Part shown: piece by piece, positions 34,041 to 41,683 of the stretch | Layout: each line of letters begins with the position of its first letter | Position numbering within the stretch: position 1 is the first letter of the stretch | Assembly (NCBI GenBank): GCA_030649835.1 | Contig: JAUSES010000073.1 | Span: forward strand, 1-47,334 | DNA from: a bacterium | Lineage (GTDB): Bacteria; Patescibacteriota; Minisyncoccia; Phycocordibacterales; UBA1550 | Direction of reading: 5' to 3' | Length of the DNA: 47,334 nucleotides | The notes under the pieces: model-generated | The model's database searches: none | What the model was told of the DNA's origin: nothing | Seen by the model: only the letters and a program-made list of their open reading frames with translations | Position numbers and translations under genes: made by a program

Positions 34041-34670
34041 ATGAAAACATTCTTTGTTTTATTGGCATTCTTGTTATTCCCGATGAGCGTGTTGGCAGAA
34101 GATACAGGCAAGCCATATTTTGCGCTTTCATTTGGAAGTATCCGCGCAAACAACCTAAAATTTTCCAAGTTGGAACAACGAGTGCTTGACAATAAGCACG
34201 TCACGGCTAGATCCTCAGTAAAAAATGAAAGTACGTATCGAGCATTTGCACTCGGATACTGCATTAATGTTTACTGGTGTCTAGAAGGCGCGTATCTTGC
34301 GGGTCTTGAATACAGCACGTCAGTTGCCGTAAGTGCTATATACGACCTTCCTATTCATTTTACAATTGAAAGGAGAGCAAACATAACGGCGATGCAATAC
34401 TCCATCACGAGAACATTTTTTCCAGAAAAAATAATATCACCATTTGTCCGACTTGGAGCAATAGATTACCAAGCAACAGTAAGTGCTCGCATTTATAATT
34501 CAAGTGGATATTATGTAGGAAAAGATGAGACCTATACAGGAACAGAACCGATGGGCAGTATTGGAATTGCAATAAACCCATTCAAAAGAGTCAAGTTACA
34601 AGTTGAATGGCAGGGATTCGGGCCAGTGACTACAAAATCGTTTAGTTTGATATATAGGCAGCCATTTTAA
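34041..34670 (+). CDS. Outer-membrane-type beta-barrel protein 2
   Basis: 209 residues with a signal peptide (MKTFFVLLAFLLFPMSVLAE, cleavage after LA). The mature part shows alternating strands (YFALSFGSIRA, YRAFALGYCINVYWCLEGAYLAG, ISPFVRLGAIDYQATV, MGSIGIAINPFKRVKLQVEWQG) and ends IYRQPF with terminal Phe. Similar in plan to barrel 1 but not an obvious duplicate. The GGGGGC ribosome-binding site is 5 nt before the ATG. Together the two form a separate pair with own terminators. Adhesin, porin or a surface target of attachment to a host are all possible. Confidence 0.75.
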   Translation: MKTFFVLLAFLLFPMSVLAEDTGKPYFALSFGSIRANNLKFSKLEQRVLDNKHVTARSSVKNESTYRAFALGYCINVYWCLEGAYLAGLEYSTSVAVSAIYDLPIHFTIERRANITAMQYSITRTFFPEKIISPFVRLGAIDYQATVSARIYNSSGYYVGKDETYTGTEPMGSIGIAINPFKRVKLQVEWQGFGPVTTKSFSLIYRQPF

Positions 34671-34686
34671 ATGCCTAAACATATAG

Positions 34687-34717
34687 GATGCGCGACCAAA
34701 AGTTGCGCATCTTTTTT
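34687..34717 (+). terminator. Terminator of barrel gene 2
   Basis: GATGCGCGAC (34687-34696) pairs with GTTGCGCATC (34702-34711), followed by six T residues. Confidence 0.88.
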
Positions 34718-34805
34718 GTAATCACTATACCAGTGAGTTTGGACTTGATATAGCGGTTACAAAAAATCAAAAGGCCGTAATACTACCGCATTCGATTTAG
34801 TATAG

Positions 34806-35065
34806 GGCCACAAGTGACTACGTATATTGCTTTGGGTACTTGCAATCTACGTAAGTGCTCGTGACCATGCTTCCGCCGTTCGATTATCATCGGTCACGAG
34901 TTACTAAGTCTACTCAGATGGGTACATCTTGTGCGGACTAAGTACTCTCGACCCCGTAATCCGGGTCTAAATTGACGAGCAAAGCTCGACTAGATCTTGT
35001 GTGGTCACGGATTACTAAGTCTCTTTATTTGCTTCGCAAATTGCGGGGACTAAGTATCCGCTACC
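34806..35065. repeat. Array of three related imperfect hairpins (61-63 nt each)
   Basis: Units at 34806-34866, 34892-34953 and 35003-35065. Units 2 and 3 start GGTCACGnnTTACTAAGTCT and end GACTAAGTAnnC...ACC; unit 1 starts GGCCACAAGTGACTACGT and ends in CGTGACC. The arms pair, but ACTAAGT faces ACTAAGT, so each stem keeps the same A-A mismatch and bulge while the rest of the sequence drifts. Apical parts differ. Conserved structure with drifting sequence suggests a functional RNA or single-stranded-DNA element. Confidence 0.7.
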
Positions 35066-35124
35066 CCGGCTCGTGGTTTTCTCTCTCAGTGGGTCGAGAA
35101 AACATCACTGCGCCCTCCACAACT

Positions 35125-35152
35125 AAAAAACGACGCGCAGGCGTCGTTTTTC
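35125..35152. terminator. Bidirectional terminator after the hairpin array
   Basis: AAAAAACGACGC pairs with GCGTCGTTTTTC around GCAG. It would end a plus-strand transcript covering the hairpin array or stop leftward read-through from the island. Confidence 0.85.
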
Positions 35153-35157
35153 TTTAC

Positions 35158-35215
35158 GTGGTGGACCGCAACAGGGCACATGTCGAACTTTGTGCGAGAG
35201 CCCGTCACCACCATA
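35158..35215. repeat. Imperfect hairpin next to the array
   Basis: GTGGTGGAC...GGGCACA pairs with TGTGC...GCCCGTCACCAC, giving a long interrupted stem. Its style resembles the array units though its sequence differs. Confidence 0.45.
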
Positions 35216-35566
35216 TATTGGACGAATTTCAGCCATTGCAAGAAAGGCATATCTTGAAATAATGAAAAACTGTTCGTCTTTCCCGGAATCATAACGGAGA
35301 CATCTGTCCACTCTGAAAGCATGCTGGATAAAAATGTACTTCACCGCAATTTATTGGACGCATTTTTAGCTGGGTCTTGGTTTGGAGAGAAGCCAAAAGT
35401 GGTCGAGGATTACCACAGGAGATGTCCGTTTCTCGGCCTTAGCAGACGGTTGCCCTCGTCTAAACCCAATTGATTGTGGGTGTCCGCTTTGTGGCAAACT
35501 ATCAGCTAGGTGCTATAGCTGCCACGTGCCATCTATCTACAGAATGCGACCTACTTCTATCCATTC

Positions 35567-36352
35567 TCAATAGGATGGTCGAATGGAAATCCGGCCATCA
35601 AAGCTTCTGATGATCTGTACATAGCTATCGTGCTGAATTAGCGCTGGGCTACGCTCCTTGCAAATCCACAGAACGCCCGCGTCTTCTCGAATCGTCCAAT
35701 TGGCTAGGTTACCGAATTGGTCGACGATCTGAATATTCCCAACCGGGAGCCCACAGCCTTTTGGAATACGAAGACAGTTATCAATTGCGGAGTAGCGCGC
35801 AAAGCCAATGCTTTCGGCCCTGGCAGCAAGTTTCCCCTCCACTTCATGCGCTGAGCGGCCATTTCTATCACGGTATACGGACACTGTCAGGTGTTGCACA
35901 TCTACCGCGCTCAGTGCCGATGTCCAAGCAGGATCAGGTAAATTGCCGACAACGGCGACATAGCGCGGCACGTACCGAAGTAGTGCTTCCGCATCTTCCG
36001 GCCTCAGTTCTTTAAACCCCCGAACTAGGCTAGTGACGCACGAAGACTCAGGTTCGCCATACCGAAAGCACCTGACCTGAGGAAGAACGTGCTGCTCAAA
36101 CGAGTGCCCCGCCAATTCGACTTCGACAACAAACCAATGCGAAAGGCTCTTATGAATGAGGGCAAGATCGGCCACGCGTCGATCACCTTCCAGTACAAAC
36201 GCACCAGCGAATACGCCGCAAAGGTACCCCGGTTGCAGGCAGGTGAGCGCTTTGACTACTTCGGCCTCAAAGTCGCCTTCGACAAATTGCGTTGGATCAA
36301 CGAGATGAAAAATGTTGTCCTCGTGACACTCACCGGTCACTAGCTTCTTCAT
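35567..36352 (-). CDS. PD-(D/E)xK-like nuclease candidate of the first defence operon
   Basis: About 261 residues. A nuclease-like core is visible: GDRRVADLALIHKS (Asp62), then WFVVEVEL (Glu77, Glu79), then a Gln-containing helix (SFEQHVLPQVRCF). This is the D...ExK order of PD-(D/E)xK enzymes, but the final Lys is Glu. The C-terminal 80 residues are probably a DNA-binding or partner domain. The start at 36352 (MKKLVTGE) shares an ATGA overlap with the helicase stop, a sign of coupled translation. I do not recognise the family by name; an inactive or altered nuclease is possible. Confidence 0.6.
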   Translation of the reverse strand: MKKLVTGECHEDNIFHLVDPTQFVEGDFEAEVVKALTCLQPGYLCGVFAGAFVLEGDRRVADLALIHKSLSHWFVVEVELAGHSFEQHVLPQVRCFRYGEPESSCVTSLVRGFKELRPEDAEALLRYVPRYVAVVGNLPDPAWTSALSAVDVQHLTVSVYRDRNGRSAHEVEGKLAARAESIGFARYSAIDNCLRIPKGCGLPVGNIQIVDQFGNLANWTIREDAGVLWICKERSPALIQHDSYVQIIRSFDGRISIRPSY

Positions 36353-37503
36353 GCTCGACTCCACGTGACGGTTGCAACGCCGTCTAGGTGCTCTTCCTCT
36401 TCCTTGAGGCGATCAATTTCTGGGCCAGTGGCGACTAGAGTATAAATTGACGCTCCCGCTTTCCCTTTCGCTGGGCGAACAACGCGCCCCAGACGCTGAA
36501 TCCGTTGCCGCCGCGTTGCCGTGCTCGCAGCGATGATGCCCACCTCTGTCTCGGGAACATTGAAACCTTCGTCCAATGCGCGGCATGTCACCAGAACGTC
36601 AATTTCGCCTCTACGGTACTGGCCGAGCATGGCCGCCTTCGCGCGCAGCGGCAACTTGGAGTGATAAACGCCGCACCTAACGCCATTCTCGTAGAGAACG
36701 CTATGGATCAGATCACATGCCTCGATATCTTCGTGGAAAATCAATGTGCGCTTGCCACGGTTGGCAGCGACCAACTTCAGCGCCAATCGAATGCGATTGA
36801 GACTGAGATTGAGTACACGCGCCCGCTTCAAGAACAACGCGATTGTCTCTTCGGCCTCGGTTCCGTGCTGACTGATTGATCGGGCGATTGATTTGCTGAG
36901 TTTGTCGTATTCTGCCTGCCGGTCTTCCTCTAACTCAAACACCACGTTCTTAAGTTCGAAGGGCACGATAACTCCATCACGCAGAGCATCCGCATAGCCA
37001 TAGGTGAATATAACCGGGCCGAGCGCGGGAATGAGTACATCTTTGAGTCCCTCATCATAGGGCCGCTCTGGTGTCGCTGATAGGCCAAGTGAGGCGAATG
37101 TGTTGATCTGCAAGGCAGTGCGAAACTGCTCAGAGGCGGCCTTGTGACACTCGTCAACAATTAGGAAGCATTTGTGCTCCTGTATCTTCTCCGCCAGCTT
37201 GGCAGCGGTATTGAGCACGGCGATATTGATGGCGCCTAAGCGGAACCGGAGGCTACCGGTCACGATGTTGATTTCATCAAGGTCAAGATCGAAATAACTG
37301 GCTGCCTCTTCCCACCACTGCTCCAACAACGCTGCTGTAGGCACGATAATAAGCGTTGCAATCGGTCGAATTCGATCAATGCATGACAGGGCGAAGACTG
37401 TCTTACCACCGCCCGTAACCACGCTCACAATGCCGCGATGGTTGGTTCGCTCCCACTCCGCGAGAGCCTTTATCTGCCAACCTCTGGGCATCAACTTAGG
37501 CAA
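36349..37503 (-). CDS. Superfamily 2 DNA helicase, XPB/type III restriction-like
   Basis: 384 residues with two RecA domains. Motif Q region PRGWQIKALAEW, Walker A VTGGGKT (29-35), Walker B/DEAH DECH (117-120), motif III SAT (142-144), and motif VI QRIQRLGRVVRP (333-344). The GGGKT loop and short length recall XPB-like translocases and the helicase subunits of ATP-dependent restriction systems. It would move along or open DNA for the nuclease. It follows the ATPase gene after 15 nt. Base composition is clearly richer in G+C than in the core genes, a sign of transfer. Confidence 0.88.
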   Translation of the reverse strand: MPKLMPRGWQIKALAEWERTNHRGIVSVVTGGGKTVFALSCIDRIRPIATLIIVPTAALLEQWWEEAASYFDLDLDEINIVTGSLRFRLGAINIAVLNTAAKLAEKIQEHKCFLIVDECHKAASEQFRTALQINTFASLGLSATPERPYDEGLKDVLIPALGPVIFTYGYADALRDGVIVPFELKNVVFELEEDRQAEYDKLSKSIARSISQHGTEAEETIALFLKRARVLNLSLNRIRLALKLVAANRGKRTLIFHEDIEACDLIHSVLYENGVRCGVYHSKLPLRAKAAMLGQYRRGEIDVLVTCRALDEGFNVPETEVGIIAASTATRRQRIQRLGRVVRPAKGKAGASIYTLVATGPEIDRLKEEEEHLDGVATVTWSRA

Positions 37504-37518
37504 TCATATCCCCTAGCA

Positions 37519-39117
37519 CTAACCAGCGGCTGGCTTGGCATCCTGACGAAATAGATTGGCCTCAGCTTGTGCCCGCACTTCGGAATCAGCGTTATCGATC
37601 TGGGTAGCACGTGCGCGAAGCAAGTCGTTTTTCAAACGGCGAACACTGTCCGGGTTCACCCTCGCGACAAGCTTGCTGGCTTTAAATTCAGCGACAGCGT
37701 CGAAGATGTACTGCTGAATGCATTCGTTAATCGAGTCTTTCGCTTCAAGGGTTTGATAGTAGGGATGCAGACCGTTGATGATCACATGGAGAATACCTGC
37801 CTCTGCTCCCGGTACAAATGTGACATGAGGCTCCCACTCGCTCGTTTCCTTCAGAGACATGATGACCTTTAGGTCGGGGAGGATTTCCAGGCGGCCAATC
37901 TCGTCCTCAGCGGTAAGCGAGTTGAGCTGTATCTGGTTGTTGGCGGCCAGAGTCTCCGGTGGGGGCAGAGCCGCATTGTTCAGCGCATCCTTGATCTCAG
38001 GGCTGGTGAACTCGTCCTGCATGCTCTTAACGAGGTCACGCACCTGTTCCCTTGACCATTTCTGCCCTCGGCCAGGCCCGCGTCGGCTCTTCGCATATTC
38101 AGCGTAAGCTCTCGTTTCCTGCACTAGGAACTGTTCAAGTTTATCTTCCTCATCGCCTTCAAAGAGGATTGCATCCTTCGTGTGAGATACGACAAAACCG
38201 TCAAGCTGCAGAATTCCAGTCAATCGCTGCGCGACTAGGTTGTTGGCACCCTCATCGTCGACACCACCGAAGATCGACTTCGGCTTCCACGCATTGGGAA
38301 AGCCTTGAATTTGTCGGCCATTCTGGAAGAGAGAGAAGCCACCGAACTTGCGTCCACCCTTGCGTAGTACGCCAATCCAACCATTGATGGTCTTCCCATC
38401 AATTGTCAATTCTGACAAGTCACGTTTCATGACTATGCCTGCCGGATCAGTGTCCCAATCACTTTCTTGTGGTGGGGTAACTTCCTCGCCGTTGTAGGTC
38501 AATTTCAATGCGACTTTACCTTTGTCGTCCGGGCGAAGGTCGAACATGTACATTGACCCAAGATATATCTTGATGGTCTCTTCAGAGCGCTTCTGAATCA
38601 CGCGGCGTAGTCCGCTGATAGTAATCCGTGTGTAGTGTTGGTCTTTATCGACTGTGCGAGTGGTGAGTGGTACCTTGGCGTTATGGTTTGCGATTGCATC
38701 CACGTCAACCGTTGCTGTCCACTCCTCACCACTGTCCCACTGGCAGGTGGTCACGGTCCATTTGCTTCCAATCCAGCAAGCTGCAGTCTTCATACCCATG
38801 CCATACTTGGAGCGTCCTTTGCTGTCAGGGGTTGGGATGGCAATGCGTAGCGCGGCCACAAGGTCAGCCTTATCCATCCCAATCGAGTTGTCCTCAATGA
38901 TGATTTCCTTGGTTTGCCGGTTGTGAACGATTGAGATGGTTAAAGGCTGGCCTTCGTTTTTAAGAATATCATTTACCAGGCTGCCGTAATTGAGGCGAGA
39001 TTGCGTTGAGTTATCAACAAATTCGGCCAGTGCAAACCACATCGTGTAACTCAGTCGGCTGTAAGCATCGATTGATTTTGGCCCAACGCTTAGTTCCGCT
39101 TCAAAATTTTGCGTCAT
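37519..39117 (-). CDS. GHKL (Hsp90/MutL/MORC-like) ATPase
   Basis: 532 residues. The Bergerat ATP-binding fold is seen in order: ALAEFVDNSTQS (Glu32, Asn36), IEDNSIGM (Asp76 to Met81; the usual DNGxGM with Ser), and GRSKYGMGMKTAA (lid, 101-113). A second domain with GGRKFGGFSLFQNGRQIQGFP and a C-terminal helical region follow. ATP binding should dimerise the N-termini to clamp DNA, as in MutL and MORC. MORC/MutL-type ATPases with helicases, nucleases and methylases have been predicted as restriction-modification systems (work of Iyer, Abhiman and Aravind). Good ribosome-binding site GGGAGC. Confidence 0.85.
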   Translation of the reverse strand: MTQNFEAELSVGPKSIDAYSRLSYTMWFALAEFVDNSTQSRLNYGSLVNDILKNEGQPLTISIVHNRQTKEIIIEDNSIGMDKADLVAALRIAIPTPDSKGRSKYGMGMKTAACWIGSKWTVTTCQWDSGEEWTATVDVDAIANHNAKVPLTTRTVDKDQHYTRITISGLRRVIQKRSEETIKIYLGSMYMFDLRPDDKGKVALKLTYNGEEVTPPQESDWDTDPAGIVMKRDLSELTIDGKTINGWIGVLRKGGRKFGGFSLFQNGRQIQGFPNAWKPKSIFGGVDDEGANNLVAQRLTGILQLDGFVVSHTKDAILFEGDEEDKLEQFLVQETRAYAEYAKSRRGPGRGQKWSREQVRDLVKSMQDEFTSPEIKDALNNAALPPPETLAANNQIQLNSLTAEDEIGRLEILPDLKVIMSLKETSEWEPHVTFVPGAEAGILHVIINGLHPYYQTLEAKDSINECIQQYIFDAVAEFKASKLVARVNPDSVRRLKNDLLRARATQIDNADSEVRAQAEANLFRQDAKPAAG

Positions 39118-39170
39118 ATCGCTTGCTCCCGGTTAAAAAAGAAATAGTGCTATGTTCTAATGGTAATACA

Positions 39171-40163
39171 CTAAACTTCAGGAAATGAATCTTGGGTTAT
39201 ACGGTCTCCAAAGCGGCCGCGCGAACCTTTGATGTAATCCTCCGACGCTTCGATACTGATCCAAAAGCGTTCAAGCTCTTCAGCTGCGGCACCGGTCGTA
39301 TTACTACCACCAAAAGGGTCAAGAACGATATCGTCTGGCTCCGTCAGGAACTTGATGAAGAACTTTGCCAATTCGCTAGGCATCCGAGCTGGATGAAGTT
39401 GAAGCTTGTTTTCTCGACAATAGGTCTGGTAGGCATCGGCACTTTGCGTGTTTGCGTAGGTAAGCACATTAGATGGAATGGCTCCGCCGTTGTCACGCAA
39501 AAAGGCAGTTTTGCTGATGTTATGTTCTGACGGTCGCTTACCCGAGTTGTAACTCCCTTTCTTTAAGAGTTCTTTCATCGCTTTGCTGTATTCTTGCAGA
39601 ACGTGCTGATTGTTTGCCTTTGGCCTCTGGTTGGGTGACATCCACCACAACTTCGTAAAGCTATCTTTAACGCGAATGCGCTCTATATTCACCCATTGGG
39701 CGGGCGAAGGTAACCTGGCTGGATTCTGCCAGATGAACTCTTGACATAGATGGAGTTCGTTCTTCGCCTGAAATTCCAGCAATGCGCGAAGCGCAAGAGT
39801 TGACATAACGGGTGCGCCAGGTTCCCATGAGTTCCCCATTTCGATAACGATGGAACCATTCGGGGCCAACATCTTCTTGAAGAAAGGGCCAAAGGCGCTG
39901 AGCCATTGGATGTAACTGTCACCTGTCTCGTTTCCATACCGCTTCTTCCGATTCAGCGGAAACGGAGGTGACGTGAAAATCAAATTCACTTTTCCCTCAA
40001 ACCGCGAAAGCGATCCATCTCCGAGCAACTCGTCAGATTTACCCAATAGCATCCGGCCCTGGCGCGTAGAATAGGCGACGTTTGCAGGGGGGCGCCCTAG
40101 AAATGGACTGGAGAGAGGGGGCGCAACCTCATCAATGTTGTTCTTAAGTATATTATTTTGCAT
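39171..40163 (-). CDS. Type II-like DNA methyltransferase, SPPF (beta) class
   Basis: 330 residues. The catalytic motif IV is TSPPF (64-68) and comes before the SAM-binding motif I, LDPFGGSNTTG (about 281-291), the order of beta-class methylases; SPP(F/Y/W) is most common in N4-cytosine enzymes but also in some N6-adenine ones. A target-recognition region lies between. It is the first gene of the operon, so it would protect host DNA before the restriction parts are made. A candidate promoter lies at 40207-40235. Confidence 0.9.
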   Translation of the reverse strand: MQNNILKNNIDEVAPPLSSPFLGRPPANVAYSTRQGRMLLGKSDELLGDGSLSRFEGKVNLIFTSPPFPLNRKKRYGNETGDSYIQWLSAFGPFFKKMLAPNGSIVIEMGNSWEPGAPVMSTLALRALLEFQAKNELHLCQEFIWQNPARLPSPAQWVNIERIRVKDSFTKLWWMSPNQRPKANNQHVLQEYSKAMKELLKKGSYNSGKRPSEHNISKTAFLRDNGGAIPSNVLTYANTQSADAYQTYCRENKLQLHPARMPSELAKFFIKFLTEPDDIVLDPFGGSNTTGAAAEELERFWISIEASEDYIKGSRGRFGDRITQDSFPEV

Positions 40164-40564
40164 GCAGGCTACGGGGAATTATGCCCTGAGTTATATTTAT
40201 CTACCCATTCTAAATGGGAGGGGATTGCAAGGCAATCATAAAGAAACTGGCAAGTTAGATAGCTATTGGCGGCGTCTAGCGACTTGCCCGCTACAAAGCG
40301 GTCATCCAAAGATAATTGATCCTGGCTTGATTGGCCGTCTGGTTTGGCCGAGGAGCAGCCCCTCCCTCTTTCCAATGTAAGTGTCCTGAATTCGCCAAGT
40401 CGAGGGAGGTACTTAGGGGGTGTTGCAATTTAAAGAATTAGTGGCGCCCCCAAAAAATTCCTCATAGCGAGATGAATTCAGCAATGGTGGCATCTTTCAA
40501 ATTTCATTCACACGAGATAGCTGATTTTGATACGTAGAAGTAAATATGTGACACATGGGGAAAT
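40164..40564. other. Gene-free interval between the two operons
   Basis: About 400 nt without a complete gene. It contains a probable promoter of the methyltransferase operon and a 10-bp inverted repeat. Short frames here look like chance. Confidence 0.6.
40207..40235 (-). promoter_or_regulatory. Candidate promoter of the methyltransferase operon
   Basis: On the minus strand TTGCCT (40235-40230), a 17-nt spacer and TAGAAT (40212-40207), leaving a leader of about 37 nt before the ATG at 40163. Confidence 0.45.
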
Positions 40565-40603
40565 TCACATCCTGCAAATGAGGACACCAAATTCTTCTAC
40601 GTA
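40531..40603. repeat. Inverted repeat TACGTAGAAG / CTTCTACGTA
   Basis: Perfect 10-bp arms at 40531-40540 and 40594-40603 with 53 nt between them. The right arm lies inside the mini-gene after the kinase operon. It could be an operator or transposon scar. Confidence 0.4.
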
Positions 40604-40645
40604 AATTGCTATAAACTCTTGGAGATCAGGATCGCTTATCTTCAT
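40565..40645 (-). CDS. 26-residue mini-ORF coupled to the NDPK-like gene, probably truncated
   Basis: It starts with an ATGA overlap on the NDPK-like stop and reads MKISDPDLQEFIAIYVEEFG followed by six more residues and a stop. From memory this beginning resembles a family of small acidic proteins common near accessory genes in Parcubacteria, which normally run to about 45-60 residues. Here the frame ends early, so it is a remnant or a leader-size peptide. Below the usual length cut-off for gene calls. Confidence 0.4.
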   Translation of the reverse strand: MKISDPDLQEFIAIYVEEFGVLICRM

Positions 40646-41607
40646 GGTTGCTTAATGATAGGCAAGTCAGATAGCATTTTAACGACCGCACCCGTATCTA
40701 ATTCCTCCGTTGCATCAAATGATGAAAGTGAGCGACCATTTATCGTCAACATGCAATTTGATGCGAACGATGCAATAGCACTTTCAGGAATGCCCACCTT
40801 TCCCAACTCGCTTCCAAGCAGGGTATTTTTGTAGGCAATTACCTTCCCATTCGAATGGTCACTGAAAAAACGCTGATACTCAACCATTCCTTCCAGCGGC
40901 CCAGCTGAAAGGTGTACACCGTTCACGCCTTGACTAACTTCTGCCATTCCGAGTTCTTGCTGACGCTGAAGCAAAATCTGCCTTATAGAGCCCACAGAAG
41001 CCACTGAGGGGTTTGTCGCACCTATCAAATCTTGCCTGATATCTTTCCAAGAAGTATCCGTTAAGCATTCCAACACAATGATTGCTCTATTAGGGGTAGT
41101 AAAGTGGCAAAGTTGGTGTGGATGGAAAGGATTCAAGAGAGTCATATGCTCTCCCCCAACGCGTGCCGGAATATAGTATGTCCCACCCCCTAGTTTCTTT
41201 GTTCCAACGCTATCGGATAAAACATTTAGTGCAAAAGGAGAGAAGTCAGAAAAACGCTCTAAAAATTGATGCCCGCCAAAGACGAGGCGTTCCTCACCAC
41301 CGCTTTGTTCAGCAAGTCTCTTTTTTGCATCATCTGATAACGCGGCGATACCTAAACGAGAAATCTGATTGATAACACCATAGTGCGCATCCATGATGTT
41401 GTAATTTTTAAGATATGCACCATTAAGAATTCTTACGCCTCCCACCACAACATGACTATCTTCAAGTGCACACGCAATAATATCTATAATTCCCTGGACA
41501 TTCACTCCATCGGACAACGCAGTTGCTTCGGGCTTTAGAAAAAGAACACACTGGTTGCGGAAGTTGGTGTTTAAAGAGGGGGGGCGCAATCCAATCACCT
41601 CTTGCAT
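40642..41607 (-). CDS. Nucleoside diphosphate kinase-like protein with a large insertion
   Basis: 321 residues. Start and end of the NDPK fold are clear: VLFLKPEA (Lys25) at the first strand, then HYG (Tyr76), RQDLIGATNP (Arg191, Thr198), VGSIRQIL (Arg209) and NGVHLSAGPLEGMVEYQRFF (Asn229, His232). These match K12, Y52, R88, T94, R105, N115 and the phosphorylated H118 of NDPK, so activity looks preserved. About 80 extra residues lie in the middle and about 70 at the C-terminus. NDPKs swap phosphate between NTP and NDP; an extra domain suggests a special substrate. Last large gene of a five-gene run. An upstream ATG at 41665 is in another frame (see finding). Confidence 0.75.
   Translation of the reverse strand: MQEVIGLRPPSLNTNFRNQCVLFLKPEATALSDGVNVQGIIDIIACALEDSHVVVGGVRILNGAYLKNYNIMDAHYGVINQISRLGIAALSDDAKKRLAEQSGGEERLVFGGHQFLERFSDFSPFALNVLSDSVGTKKLGGGTYYIPARVGGEHMTLLNPFHPHQLCHFTTPNRAIIVLECLTDTSWKDIRQDLIGATNPSVASVGSIRQILLQRQQELGMAEVSQGVNGVHLSAGPLEGMVEYQRFFSDHSNGKVIAYKNTLLGSELGKVGIPESAIASFASNCMLTINGRSLSSFDATEELDTGAVVKMLSDLPIIKQP
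41578..41584. repeat. Seven-base homopolymer at the start of the NDPK-like gene
   Basis: G7 on the plus strand, C7 in the gene. An ATG at 41665 with AGAGAG upstream opens a frame (MTTTLDLAFQQLPSVLKDSN) that joins the NDPK frame only if the run is six long. Either an error, an inactivating slip or a phase-variable tract. Confidence 0.6.
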
Positions 41608-41683
41608 TACTATCTTTTAACACGCTAGGTAACTGTTGGAATGCCAAGTCGAGTGTGGTCGTCATTCTCTATTTTCTCTCTAT

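Larger units (their letters stand above)
34718..35566. other. Gene-free stretch of about 850 nt rich in hairpins
   Basis: Between barrel 2 and the nuclease gene no complete gene is convincing. The left part holds three related hairpins (34806-35065) and a bidirectional terminator (35125-35152). The right part (35158-35566) has one more hairpin and short, broken frames, for example the plus-strand tail at 35370-35573 with CPLC and CYSC pairs and a second frame reading MLDKNVLHRNLLDAFLAG from 35322. These may be remains of a decayed gene. Confidence 0.6.

Noticed and set aside
34806-35065. Integron attC array
   Set aside because: The hairpins lack the R-box GTT and AAC ends, no cassette ORFs lie between them, and no integron integrase is present.
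35086-35322. 78-residue minus-strand ORF
   Set aside because: It reads straight through a perfect terminator hairpin, so it is unlikely to be translated.
35382-35573. 63-residue plus-strand ORF with CPLC and CYSC as an intact gene
   Set aside because: It needs a TTG start without a ribosome-binding site and ends inside the convergent nuclease gene.
35567-40163. DISARM or BREX system
   Set aside because: No DrmB, phospholipase-D-like DrmC, PglZ or BrxC-type protein is present; only a methylase and a helicase are shared.
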